Positions 51,959 through 60,385 of a stretch of DNA of 63,780 bases are shown here, one piece after another. Position numbers and translations under genes: made by a program. Numbering within the stretch: the first letter of the stretch is position 1; every line of letters begins with the position of its first letter. The stretch comes from Candidatus Ornithoclostridium excrementipullorum. Its GTDB lineage: Bacteria > Bacillota > Clostridia > Christensenellales > UBA3700. Under the pieces are notes generated by a model. It made no database searches. It saw only the letters and a program-made list of their open reading frames with translations, and was not told the origin of the DNA. Location of the stretch: contig DVKK01000014.1 in assembly GCA_018716085.1 (NCBI GenBank), positions 1 through 63,780 on the forward strand, given 5' to 3'.

Positions 51959-52782
51959 GCTATAAAAATCCGCGTGCAGGGCGCTTCGCCCGACAACACG
52001 TCTTTGATGTCGTATTTCGGACTGGCGATATAGACCTTGGTGCCGTTTTCGGCGGGAGATTTGACGTATTCGAGTTTTGCCTTCGCTCCCGCGGCGCCTT
52101 CGCGCGAACTGCCTTCGCACAGCTTCTGGCACTCCGATATCGCCTCTGTCAGTTCGTATGCGTCTTTGCCCTTTATCTCGGGTATCAGCGTGGTCGGATC
52201 GCCGGGAACGCGGTATATGCCGTCCGTGGACGTATAGATCAACAAATGACGGCATTTCACGAGGCACGCGATCTGCGCCGCGGTCTCGTCGTTGTCGGCG
52301 CAATGCACGACGTGCTTTTTGCGCTGCATCAACACCTGCAATTCGGTCTTGACTATTTCCTCGTTGGACAGCGGATCGTTATAGTTCACGATCGGTATCG
52401 CCTTTTGCGCGGGACAGCGAAGCAACAGCTTTTTGAGCGACTCCGCCTTAGCGTCGTCGTTGAAGTGCTGGTGTTCGACCAATATCTGCCGCAGTCCGTA
52501 CTGAGGATCGACATAACGGCGATAACTCTCCATCAATATCGCCTGTCCCTGCGCCGCATAATCGCTCTTTACGTCCGTATACGCGCCTTTGAGTTCGCAT
52601 CCGGCGCGGCGGATATAATCTATGCGCCCGATCTCGGTCGCTCCGCTGGTGACCCATATATATCCCGGGCGCAGCTGACGGCTTATGTGCGCTATCACGT
52701 TGTAATCGACGTCTCCCCATTTCTTGTTTACGAGAGCCATCGAACCTACTTTTCCGACGAGTTCGATATCGAATGCGTTCAT
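51955..52782 (-). CDS. Amino-acid kinase family protein, glutamate 5-kinase-like
   Basis: 275 residues from ATG 52782 (SD GAGGAGAACG), overlapping the upstream stop (ATGA). Family blocks: VGKVGSMALV at the N-terminus, IWVTSGATEIGR (glutamate 5-kinase has TSGAI), AAQGQAILMESYRRYVDPQYGLRQILVE, IPIVNYNDPLSNEEI, ADNDETAAQIACLVKCRHLLIYTSTDGIYR. These match the glycine-rich, substrate and Mg-ATP regions of ProB and related UMP/aspartate kinases. It lacks a PUA domain. No proA or other proline gene is near; the partner is a shikimate-kinase-like gene, so the true substrate is open. Confidence 0.75.
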   Translation of the reverse strand: MNAFDIELVGKVGSMALVNKKWGDVDYNVIAHISRQLRPGYIWVTSGATEIGRIDYIRRAGCELKGAYTDVKSDYAAQGQAILMESYRRYVDPQYGLRQILVEHQHFNDDAKAESLKKLLLRCPAQKAIPIVNYNDPLSNEEIVKTELQVLMQRKKHVVHCADNDETAAQIACLVKCRHLLIYTSTDGIYRVPGDPTTLIPEIKGKDAYELTEAISECQKLCEGSSREGAAGAKAKLEYVKSPAENGTKVYIASPKYDIKDVLSGEAPCTRIFIA

Positions 52783-53282
52783 TGTACGTTCTCCTCTATC
52801 CAATCGATCACTCGGGACGCGAACGAATCGCATCTCGAAACGTTTTTTATCAAATGGTCCGCGTTGGCGCGGACGAGTTTCCATTTTTCCGTCGCCGCCC
52901 TTTTGGACAGCTTTACCGCGCGCGAATGTTCGGACGAAACAAGCTTGTCCGCCGCCGCCGCGAGCGGCATATCGGCGGCTATAACGTATCCGCCCGCGGA
53001 CACCGACGCCATGGATCTCTCGTCCACGTATTCGGCGGGAAGCGCTATGACTGCGGAATCCAGTTCCGCAAGCGCTTTCACGCACGCCGACGCCGTCTTT
53101 ATCACGTAATCTCTGCCTGCGCGCCGCGCCGCCGTATCGGGATCGGATCCCGCAAGCATATACTCGAGATATTTTCTTCCGGATGCGAACATCGCTCCCG
53201 AGCCGTGCGCAAGCCGTTCTCCCGTTCTCTCCGCAAGACGGAGATCGGGCGATATCACGACTATACTGCGCTTGTATTTCAT
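52779..53282 (-). CDS. Shikimate-kinase-like protein lacking the P-loop
   Basis: 167 residues. The N-terminus VVISPDLRLAERTGERLAHGSGAMFASGRKYLEYM has no GxxxxGK(S/T) Walker A motif. From about residue 55 the layout follows shikimate kinases: AGRDYVIKTASACVKALAELDSAVIALPAEYVDE, GGYVIAADMPLAAAADKLV, KLSKRAATEKWKLVRANADHLIKN and a last helix SRVIDWIEENV. The match is by eye and tentative. If correct, it is a non-catalytic or altered kinase fold, perhaps a partner of the kinase encoded next to it (ATGA overlap). Confidence 0.5.
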   Translation of the reverse strand: MKYKRSIVVISPDLRLAERTGERLAHGSGAMFASGRKYLEYMLAGSDPDTAARRAGRDYVIKTASACVKALAELDSAVIALPAEYVDERSMASVSAGGYVIAADMPLAAAADKLVSSEHSRAVKLSKRAATEKWKLVRANADHLIKNVSRCDSFASRVIDWIEENVQ

Positions 53283-54478
53283 ATATCCTTTCTTCGCGCC
53301 GAAAGCGCCGCTCCGCTCGTATCGGCCGTTCCGTCGGCGATGCCGTCGGTCCCGCCCTCGTCGGTCTCCGTATCCGAGTCGGCGCCGTCTCCGACGTACT
53401 CCTTTTCGCCCGACTCCGTGAGAATGTTCAATCCTCCGTTTTCTCCCACAAGCACGGTCACGGTGCCGACTTCCGCAGTGATGTAGATCTCGCGGAAACC
53501 GTCGTGATCCCCGTCGGGAGTCACGTCGCTGTAATCGCGCAGTCTTTGCATAAGCCCCGGATTGGGGTGAGTATAATCCTCGTGCGGATCCTCTTCCGTT
53601 CCGCTTGTCGAAATGACCGCGAATTCGGCGTCAATGGCGTCGAGGAACGCCTCTGTGGTCGAGCTGTACGAACCGTGGTGGGCGACTTTGAGAACGTCGG
53701 CGTCCACCTCGCCGAAATAGCCTTTCCCCAACAGATATTCCTCGTTCATCTCGTTGGAGTCGCCCGTCAGCACGATAGTCCGCCCCGCATATTCGAGCAG
53801 ACATATCGGCGATACGGAATTTATGCGCTCGGCATTGGTACCTTCGGGATAATCTTCGAGGTCGTAGGTGTAACAGTTCATCACCCAGTTTTCGCCGGAT
53901 ATCGCGAAAACGCCCACGTTCTCGTGATACGCCGCAGTCCTCACGGCGCCGCTTTCGTCGGTATAGGTCTCCTCCCTCGCAGCTTCGAGCAGGTTGAGCC
54001 ATGTAGCCGAATCCTGCGCCTTTTCGAGCGGCATATAGATATTTTCGACTTCGTAATTGTCGAGCAGCTTCTTTGCGTCGCGGATATGGTCGTAATCTCC
54101 GTGCGTAATGAACAGATAGTCTATGTTTTCGACCTCATCCTCTTGCAGCGCTCCGTCTATCGCGTCCCACGGCGACGTCGTCGCGAATTCCGAACCGATG
54201 TCCATGATCATGTTCTGTCCGTCGGGAAATTCTATATAGATGCAGTCGCCCTGCCCTATATCGAGGATCTGCACAGAGAGTATATCTCCCGTGACCGTGG
54301 TGTTGTCAGGTTTTTGCGGTGTTTCGGGCGGGAATATCAGCGACAGGACCGTCTGCAAAACGTCGGGGCGGACAAAATACAGTACGCCCAACGCGATCGC
54401 GATTATGAGTATGACGACGACAAGCGCCAGCCACAGCTTTTTGTTTTTCTTCCCGCTTCTGCGCGCGGCTCTCGCCAT
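53279..54478 (-). CDS. Membrane-anchored ComEC/Rec2-like metallo-beta-lactamase
   Basis: 399 residues. Basic N-terminus, one membrane helix (about 15-38), then an extracytoplasmic metallo-beta-lactamase domain (about 65-300) with the strand VQILDIGQGDCIYIEFPDGQNMIMDIGS and metal motif THGDYDHI (Asp in place of the second His, as in many ComEC-type domains), LTGDSNEMNEEYLL and LKVAHHGSYSSTTEAFL. A C-terminal region (VGTVTVLVGENGGLNI) and a Thr/Glu/Asp-rich tail follow. The ComEC C-terminal domain is linked to nucleic acid handling during DNA uptake, but this gene has no ComEC channel domain, so it is more likely a secreted phosphodiesterase-like enzyme. Overlaps the next gene by 4 bases. Confidence 0.83.
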   Translation of the reverse strand: MARAARRSGKKNKKLWLALVVVILIIAIALGVLYFVRPDVLQTVLSLIFPPETPQKPDNTTVTGDILSVQILDIGQGDCIYIEFPDGQNMIMDIGSEFATTSPWDAIDGALQEDEVENIDYLFITHGDYDHIRDAKKLLDNYEVENIYMPLEKAQDSATWLNLLEAAREETYTDESGAVRTAAYHENVGVFAISGENWVMNCYTYDLEDYPEGTNAERINSVSPICLLEYAGRTIVLTGDSNEMNEEYLLGKGYFGEVDADVLKVAHHGSYSSTTEAFLDAIDAEFAVISTSGTEEDPHEDYTHPNPGLMQRLRDYSDVTPDGDHDGFREIYITAEVGTVTVLVGENGGLNILTESGEKEYVGDGADSDTETDEGGTDGIADGTADTSGAALSARRKDI

Positions 54479-54479
54479 A

Positions 54480-56132
54480 TCAGTCCTCTTCTCCGAAATA
54501 TTCTATGACTTTCTTTTTCTTCTCGGGCTTGTTGTCGCCGTGCCTGGTGAAGAACATAGTCACGAAACAAACCGCTATACAGCATACTCCGTAGACGAAA
54601 ATGAGGTTCTCGTTTCCGGGATTGGCGTCCATGATAAGACCGGCAATAAACGGAGTGATCGCCTGCGCGGTCATCGACGCGACGTAATAGTAGCCGGTAT
54701 ATTGCCCGACGTTGCTGCCCTTGGCAAGTTCGGTGACCATGGGCAGAGTGTTGACGTTGATTATGACCAGACCGAATCCCGCGATAAGGAAGCACGCCGT
54801 AAACGCTACTTTGAGCAGGGTCTGCTCTATCGTATCGCTGAGGAATATGCACGGTATGAACGCGCAGAACGCGATCACAACGCCGATGAGTATGGTCCTT
54901 TTTCTGCCCAGTTTCGCGGCGAGCAGCGCAACGGGAAGCAGCGCGATCGCGCCGCCGGCGCCGTTAAGGATATTGATTATACCGACAAACCCGTCGTCGA
55001 ATTTGAGCACGTCTGTCGCATAGGTCGAGAGATGGCTCTTGATGGCGTTCCACCCCATGAACCACATAAACACCGTAGCGAGGATAAGCACCAATGACAG
55101 CAGTTTTTTCTTGGGAAGTTTTTCGTAAGACGCGACTTCCTCTTCGTCCACAACACCCCAGCGCTTTTCTTCGTCGAGACGCATCTGTACGAATTTCTTT
55201 TCTCTGACCGTAAACAGATATGCTATCAACATCACCGCCATGACCGCCGCCAACGTCACAAACAGCGCGATGTGCGACTGATATCTCTCCTTGGCGAGCA
55301 ACGTGTAGAGGATGATGGACGCAAGACCTCCCGCGCCGCCCATAAGCGTGATGAGCGCGTTGGCCTGCGAACGGAGCGGCTTGGGCGTGACGTCCGGCAT
55401 GAGCGCGATCGCGGGCGAACGGTACGAAGCCATCGCCACGAGCACGAGCAGCAGAGCGACGATAAAGCCGGCTATGATGCCCGGATTTGCCTTGGTGACT
55501 TCCCACGCCATGGAATACTGCGCGTTGAAGAACACGTCGAGGAAATCGCTGTACGCCTCGTACCCCGCGCCGGTGAGCCCTATCGCCGCGGCGCTGTCCA
55601 ACGAATCCGGAGCAAGCCCGGCGTCGGTGATCTGCTGCCACGCGCTCCGTATCTCCTCGGTCCACGCTTCGGGATCCAGATATCCGCCGTCGATCAAAGT
55701 CTGAGGATCGGTGATGCCTCCCGCAATGACCTTTTCGAACTGCGAATTTTCTATCAATATCATGACGACCATAAACACGACCGCGCACAGCGTGCCTATA
55801 AATATAAACGTGGTGCGTCTGCCGTATTTTGCCTTGGTATATTTGTCGGACAGATGTCCGAAGAACGGGAGAAGGAATATCGCCAGAAGGTTGTCCAACC
55901 CCATTATAAGACCGTATTGCGTGGAATCCAGACCGTAAACGCGGTTGAGGATGAGCGGCATTATGTAATCGTAAACTTCCCAGAAGCACATAATGCCCAT
56001 AAACGCGAAGCCGACGAAAAGCGTACGCTTGAAGTCGAGTTTCATACGCGAATTGTCCTGTGCGGGAGCGCCTCCCGAAGGCGGGGACGTCTGCTCCGGC
56101 TGCGCGGTCACGAGCCCGTTATTGTCTTCCAT
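54480..56132 (-). CDS. MFS transporter, SLC45/GPH-like
   Basis: 550 residues with about 12 membrane helices. MFS motif A is visible as GHLSDKYTKAKYGRRTTFIFIG, and the N-terminal block YDYIMPLILNRVYGLDSTQYGLIMGLDNLLAIFLLPFFG is like SLC45/GPH sugar transporters. An unusual extracytoplasmic loop of about 75 residues (about 130-205) lies between helices 4 and 5. The soluble N-terminus is Pro/Gln-rich. First gene of the operon that also encodes the MBL protein, two kinase-fold proteins and a DNA glycosylase; the following gene starts one base after its stop. Substrate probably a sugar or nucleoside, not proven. Confidence 0.85.
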   Translation of the reverse strand: MEDNNGLVTAQPEQTSPPSGGAPAQDNSRMKLDFKRTLFVGFAFMGIMCFWEVYDYIMPLILNRVYGLDSTQYGLIMGLDNLLAIFLLPFFGHLSDKYTKAKYGRRTTFIFIGTLCAVVFMVVMILIENSQFEKVIAGGITDPQTLIDGGYLDPEAWTEEIRSAWQQITDAGLAPDSLDSAAAIGLTGAGYEAYSDFLDVFFNAQYSMAWEVTKANPGIIAGFIVALLLVLVAMASYRSPAIALMPDVTPKPLRSQANALITLMGGAGGLASIILYTLLAKERYQSHIALFVTLAAVMAVMLIAYLFTVREKKFVQMRLDEEKRWGVVDEEEVASYEKLPKKKLLSLVLILATVFMWFMGWNAIKSHLSTYATDVLKFDDGFVGIINILNGAGGAIALLPVALLAAKLGRKRTILIGVVIAFCAFIPCIFLSDTIEQTLLKVAFTACFLIAGFGLVIINVNTLPMVTELAKGSNVGQYTGYYYVASMTAQAITPFIAGLIMDANPGNENLIFVYGVCCIAVCFVTMFFTRHGDNKPEKKKKVIEYFGEED

Positions 56133-56175
56133 AAATTTTCCTCTCTTCTGTTTTCGGAACTGAGCCGTTTATTAT

Positions 56176-56204
56176 AGTATAACAGCTGCGGCGTTCTTTT
56201 TCAA
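56176..56204 (-). promoter_or_regulatory. Promoter of the MFS-MBL-kinase-glycosylase operon
   Basis: Minus-strand TTGAAA (56199-56204), 17 bases, TATACT (56176-56181). Confidence 0.8.
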
Positions 56205-56257
56205 TTTAATTTATGCGCGTGCGCGTAAATAAAAAGTATAGATAACGTAAAGCGCCG

Positions 56258-56283
56258 AAAAAAGCGGGGCGTTGCCGCCCCGC
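56258..56283 (-). terminator. Terminator of the FN3/GLUG lipoprotein gene
   Basis: Minus-strand arms GCGGGGC and GCCCCGC, loop of 6, then TTTTTTC. It begins 7 bases after the stop codon. Confidence 0.93.
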
Positions 56284-56289
56284 GCTCTT

Positions 56290-59043
56290 TCAGTTCGTCA
56301 CCGTAAGACCCACGAACAGTACGAAGTTGCCGACCCTGAACCTGATCGCGTATTCGCCCGCCGTCTGTCTGTCGCCCTCTTCTCTGCCGAAATACAGGCA
56401 GTCGTCCGAGCTTTCGGAATAGACGTATTCGACCTTTTGTCCGTCTTCGGCTCTCCATGCGGTCAGTTCGACCGTTTCACCCACTGCGACGTCGTCCATG
56501 AGTCGGGATCCCACGGAGATATACCAGTGATTTGCCAGAACGGCGTTCTTGGCTCCGTCGGTGAACGCGAAGTTGCCCCCGAGAGCCGCCGCCATCTGTC
56601 TTCCCACTTCGGAGAAGTCGGCGCCCGCCGCGAGGGATACTCTGGTCACGCCGCTCACGGTGCTCTCGCCCGTCAGGTCTCTGTCATAGAACAGGCAGTT
56701 GCTCATAGTGCCGCTGCCGCCTCCCGCAAAGCCGTCTCTGGTGGGCGCGTTGACCGCGACGCCTCCGATCGAATAGCTGTCCGATACCGAGCCGTCGTTG
56801 ATACCCGCAAATCCGCCTGCGTGCGCCGCGGAAGCTCTCACGTTGGCATAACACGAACTCACCGTCGCTCCGACCGCATTGTATCCGACAAAACCGCCCG
56901 CGGCGATATTTTCGTACGTCGTTGACGACGCCGCAGAAACGGTATTGCGCGAAGCCGCGTTTTCGCTGTAATTGGCGCCCGAATACGAAAGGCTCACCGT
57001 CCCCGAATTGTATGCGACGAAACCGCCCGCGAGCACCGTATTGCCGGCAACGCTGTTGTTTGCCGATACGTTGCCTTCGAACGAGCAATAGACGACCGAT
57101 CCCGCGTTTTCGGCAACAAAGCCGCCCGCTCTGACCGCGCCCGCTCCGTCGGCGGTGCCGTAAAGCGTGTTTTCGGTGTCGGTATGCTCGGCAGTGATCG
57201 TGCCCATAGCCGACGAATAACTTATCACGCCGTCCGCATTGTTGACCGCGACAAGCCCGCCCGCGACCGCGGCGGTCACGTCCGCATATGCGGCGCTGCC
57301 GCTGATCGTGCCGTTGTTCTCGCCTACCAATCCGCCCGCTACGGACGCGACTGCGGACACCGTACCCGTAACGAAACAGTTACGTACCGATCCCGCGTTC
57401 TCCGCGACGAGCAGTCCGACCAGTTTTCCCTCATCGCTTTCGGCAGTCGCGCCTGCGATGACTATGTCGGAGATGCTCGCGCCCGAGGCAAGCGTACCCA
57501 CGAAGCCGAGTTTATCGGTCTCGGATGCGAATACCGCGTCCTCTATGATCCATGCGCTTGCGTTCTCCAATACGCCGGAGAATTCGTCCACGGTCATCCA
57601 CAGATAGCCGCCGAAGTCGATGTTGGAATAAAGTCTGTATCTGCCGTCGGGATCGAATCTCATATAAGAGAGTTCGCCGGCGTTGTTTACCGCATAATAG
57701 CCGTCGCTGTCGGTATCGGGTTCGATATAACTGATATAATGCCCGTCCGCGGTCGCGGTCGTGCTGTTTATGACCCCGTCCGAATCCGTGCGCGCGGCGT
57801 AGATCTGGACGTTGTAGACTCTGCCATAGTAGCTCTCGCGGAGCGTGAGTCCGCCTTCGCCGTCGAAAAAGATGGTATCCAGATCTATCCTGTATTCCGC
57901 GGATCCGTCGCCTTTTTCGGTCACGCTCCAGTCGGAAGTGCTTTCGGAAAGAACTATCTCCTTTCTGTTGTTGGCGGAAACTTCGTTGCCTTCGCCGTCG
58001 AGCATCATCACGTCCACGACGTACTTTTCGACGTTCTCCCTCTGAGCCGCCGTGACCGTAAATTTGAGTATCTGTCTTACCGTGCCGTCTTCTTCGGTCG
58101 AGATCTCGACCGCAAGGGCGGACGCTTCGTCGAAATCGGCGAGTTTGTAGACCGCAAACTCAGTGCTTGCCTCGCTCCAATCGGAATCGAGATAGACCGA
58201 CCCGTCGCCGACCGCGCGGATGTATATATCGTAAGCGCCCGCCTCGGTTATGCCGAAGCTGGTCAGCGCAACGGACGCGGTGGTCGAGGACGAAGACGAA
58301 GTCGTGCTGTAAGTGTATTCGGTACCGGTACTGCGGTTGACCAATCTCACTTCGTAGCCGCTCGCATTGGGGACCGTGGTCCAGCGTATCCTCGAACTCA
58401 CGTCGGATATCTCGGGTACGGCGAGCTGCTCGTCGTTGACGATATCGATCGCGTCGCAGTAATTGCTGTCGGAGAAGTTGCCGTCCGCGTCGGCGAGCGC
58501 CGCGACTTCGATCTCGTAGCTTCCCGTACCGCCGTATTTTTCGGGGTCGAGAGCGTAAGAGGTCGTCTCCACGGTTTCGTCCGAAAGCAGCGCGTCTTCG
58601 TCGGTGCGGGAGAGAGTGCCGTCCCATATGCGGACGCTGTAACCGATCGCTCCGTCCACCGCTCCCCAACTCAGAGTCATCGCAGCGGCGTCGAACGTCA
58701 CCTGCGGAGATTCAAGTCGCTGTTTGAGAGTGTAGACGAACACCAACGGCTCGCCGGCAATCCCGTCGGCGTCGTAAGCCGTGACGGTTATCGTGTACCT
58801 TCCCGGGTCTTCGATGCTCAAAGTATAAAGCCCCGTTTCGGAACGTCCGGAATCCGAATATCCGTCGCCCTCGACGGTGATCTCGTAGTATTCCGCCCCC
58901 TGCACCGTATCCCAGCTGAGAGTATTCCCTCTCACGGATACGTTTTCGGGCGCGGGAAGCCCCTGATCGCACGACGCCAGCACCATCACCAGCGACGCCG
59001 CGACCACGGCTATGACTATTGCGACGAAAAATCTGTTCTTCAT
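56290..59043 (-). CDS. Surface lipoprotein with fibronectin type III domains and GLUG repeats
   Basis: 917 residues. Lipoprotein signal MKNRFFVAIVIAVV...VLASC (Cys about 25). Three FN3-like domains follow (about 28-110, 112-215, 218-305), with signatures LSWDTVQGAEYYEITVEG, LSWGAVDGAIGYSVRIWD and RIRWTTVPNASGYEVRLV. A fourth beta-rich domain (about 310-440) precedes a GLUG-repeat beta-helix (about 540-790) with GGLVGENNGTISGS, GGFVAENAGSVVYCSFEG, GGFVGYNAVGATVSSC and GGFAGINDGSVSDSYS. GLUG regions occur in surface adhesins and protease-like proteins of gut bacteria. The end is a small beta domain without anchor. Single gene with own promoter and terminator. Confidence 0.9.
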   Translation of the reverse strand: MKNRFFVAIVIAVVAASLVMVLASCDQGLPAPENVSVRGNTLSWDTVQGAEYYEITVEGDGYSDSGRSETGLYTLSIEDPGRYTITVTAYDADGIAGEPLVFVYTLKQRLESPQVTFDAAAMTLSWGAVDGAIGYSVRIWDGTLSRTDEDALLSDETVETTSYALDPEKYGGTGSYEIEVAALADADGNFSDSNYCDAIDIVNDEQLAVPEISDVSSRIRWTTVPNASGYEVRLVNRSTGTEYTYSTTSSSSSTTASVALTSFGITEAGAYDIYIRAVGDGSVYLDSDWSEASTEFAVYKLADFDEASALAVEISTEEDGTVRQILKFTVTAAQRENVEKYVVDVMMLDGEGNEVSANNRKEIVLSESTSDWSVTEKGDGSAEYRIDLDTIFFDGEGGLTLRESYYGRVYNVQIYAARTDSDGVINSTTATADGHYISYIEPDTDSDGYYAVNNAGELSYMRFDPDGRYRLYSNIDFGGYLWMTVDEFSGVLENASAWIIEDAVFASETDKLGFVGTLASGASISDIVIAGATAESDEGKLVGLLVAENAGSVRNCFVTGTVSAVASVAGGLVGENNGTISGSAAYADVTAAVAGGLVAVNNADGVISYSSAMGTITAEHTDTENTLYGTADGAGAVRAGGFVAENAGSVVYCSFEGNVSANNSVAGNTVLAGGFVAYNSGTVSLSYSGANYSENAASRNTVSAASSTTYENIAAGGFVGYNAVGATVSSCYANVRASAAHAGGFAGINDGSVSDSYSIGGVAVNAPTRDGFAGGGSGTMSNCLFYDRDLTGESTVSGVTRVSLAAGADFSEVGRQMAAALGGNFAFTDGAKNAVLANHWYISVGSRLMDDVAVGETVELTAWRAEDGQKVEYVYSESSDDCLYFGREEGDRQTAGEYAIRFRVGNFVLFVGLTVTN

Positions 59044-59102
59044 AATTTTTTCCTTTCCGGCGGTTCCGCAACATATGCGCGCGCAACTGCGCGGTTATAA
59101 TT

Positions 59103-59131
59103 AATATAACAAAATGCGCGCCGAATATCAA
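59103..59131 (-). promoter_or_regulatory. Promoter of the FN3/GLUG lipoprotein gene
   Basis: Minus-strand TTGATA (59126-59131), 17 bases, TATATT (59103-59108). Confidence 0.75.
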
Positions 59132-59203
59132 CTGTTACGCCGTTATTATTTGCAAAAGCGCCTTATACAACCGTCCCGCTGCGCGCCTGCGCCGAAAAAA
59201 CCG

Positions 59204-59244
59204 CATAAAAATACCGGCGGGAGCGTAACACGCCCTGCCGCCGG
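59204..59244 (-). terminator. Terminator after the XRE regulator gene
   Basis: Minus-strand arms CCGGCGG and CCGCCGG (59214-59244) with a large, partly paired loop, followed by TATTTTTAT. Confidence 0.75.
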
Positions 59245-59293
59245 AAACGTCCGTCGTCTTTATCCCTTTGTAGGATCCCCCCGATCGGAAAAC

Positions 59294-59515
59294 TCAGTTC
59301 TTGGAACGCTTGTCGTCGTCTTCGAGTCCGAGCATATAATCCGTCGTCTTACCGAACAGATTGGCAAGGTCGATCAGCGACTGATAGCTGGGCTCTTTGA
59401 GTCCTCTCTCCCAGTTGCTTATCGAAACCTGAGACACCTGCATGTACTTTGCGACGTACACTTGGTTGTATCCGTGAGCCAGTCTCTGTTCTTTCAATCT
59501 CTCTGCAAATTTCAT
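59294..59515 (-). CDS. Small XRE family helix-turn-helix regulator
   Basis: 73 residues, start behind ACGGAGGT. The sequence MKFAERLKEQRLAHGYNQVYVAKYMQVSQVSISNWERGLKEPSYQSLIDLANLFGKTTDYMLG is a complete Cro/C1-type HTH_3 domain, with the recognition helix at VSQVSISNWERG. Beyond the domain there is only a short charged tail (LEDDDKRSKN). It is encoded 34 bases after the kinase-like gene on the same strand and probably shares its transcript. Confidence 0.93.
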   Translation of the reverse strand: MKFAERLKEQRLAHGYNQVYVAKYMQVSQVSISNWERGLKEPSYQSLIDLANLFGKTTDYMLGLEDDDKRSKN

Positions 59516-59549
59516 TATCTTTACCTCCGTGTATTGTATCTGTCCGACG

Positions 59550-60272
59550 TCAGTCGGTATTCTTCAACATTGCCAGCGTATCGCCGTCCTCGAACGCCAT
59601 CAAAGCGCCCAGTATCGCGTCCTTGTCGACCACGGTGCCGTGCTTTGCGGCATATTCGTCTATATATTCGCCCATATCGTTGACCACGCCTATCGCGTCG
59701 AGATGGAATCCGTCGAGCATCTTCCTGACGAACGGATACGCCGAATAACAGCTGCCCGCCGCGTTGCACATCGCGTATGCGATTATCTCGGCGATATCCT
59801 CGAAAGGCATCCCCTTCCTCGCGGAAGCGAAACTCACGCAGCAACACCTGTCGCGGGACAATATGAACTCGTCGAAATCGATCTTGCCCAGGACGTAACC
59901 GTTTCCGAGAGAATAGAACATCTGCAGGAATATGCACAGTCTGCCTGCGAGATTTTCCAACAAGGCGGTATCGTCGGTCATCGTCGCCCTGCGGAACAGC
60001 GTCGCGTAATCTTCGCCCTCAACGTATTCGGCAATGATATAATTGCCCTCCGCCTCCACGACTTCGGGGGCATAACCGGTGATCCCTATCGCTCTCATGA
60101 TCGCGGCCTCCTTTTCGGGGGTCTCGGGCGAGGCGTACACTTTCATGACGCATTTCCTGCCCTTGTAGTCGATCACCGACAAACTTTTTTTACCGCTGTC
60201 CGCACGATGCGGCGCGCCGTGACTCTCCATCATATGCCGATCGACGCAACTATAATCTACGTCTATAACCAT
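59550..60272 (-). CDS. Kinase-fold-like protein with degenerate active site
   Basis: 240 residues from ATG 60272; a TTG nine codons upstream is part of a TTGACA-like sequence and is not favoured. The N-terminal half follows a protein-kinase-like lobe: KSLSVIDYKGRKCVMKVY with Lys44 in the VxK position, PEKEAAIMRAIG with Glu55, and IIAEYVEGEDYATLF as hinge. The C-terminal half has LAGRLCIFLQMFYSLGNGYVLGKIDFDEFILSRDRCCCVSFASARKG, where the catalytic HxD and DFG positions appear to be replaced (IDFDEF, VSFAS). The closest idea is a RIO/BUD32/lipopolysaccharide-kinase-like pseudokinase. The domain call is by eye. Partner of the XRE gene downstream; no clear promoter. Confidence 0.5.
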   Translation of the reverse strand: MVIDVDYSCVDRHMMESHGAPHRADSGKKSLSVIDYKGRKCVMKVYASPETPEKEAAIMRAIGITGYAPEVVEAEGNYIIAEYVEGEDYATLFRRATMTDDTALLENLAGRLCIFLQMFYSLGNGYVLGKIDFDEFILSRDRCCCVSFASARKGMPFEDIAEIIAYAMCNAAGSCYSAYPFVRKMLDGFHLDAIGVVNDMGEYIDEYAAKHGTVVDKDAILGALMAFEDGDTLAMLKNTD

Positions 60273-60385
60273 TTTCTTATAATTTTCGCGATTTGTCAAA
60301 CAAAATCACGACTTTTTTGCGCTCGCGACGTCATAGCGCGACGCGATGCGCGAAAGCGGACGTTTTCAGCCCCGAAGCGACCGCG

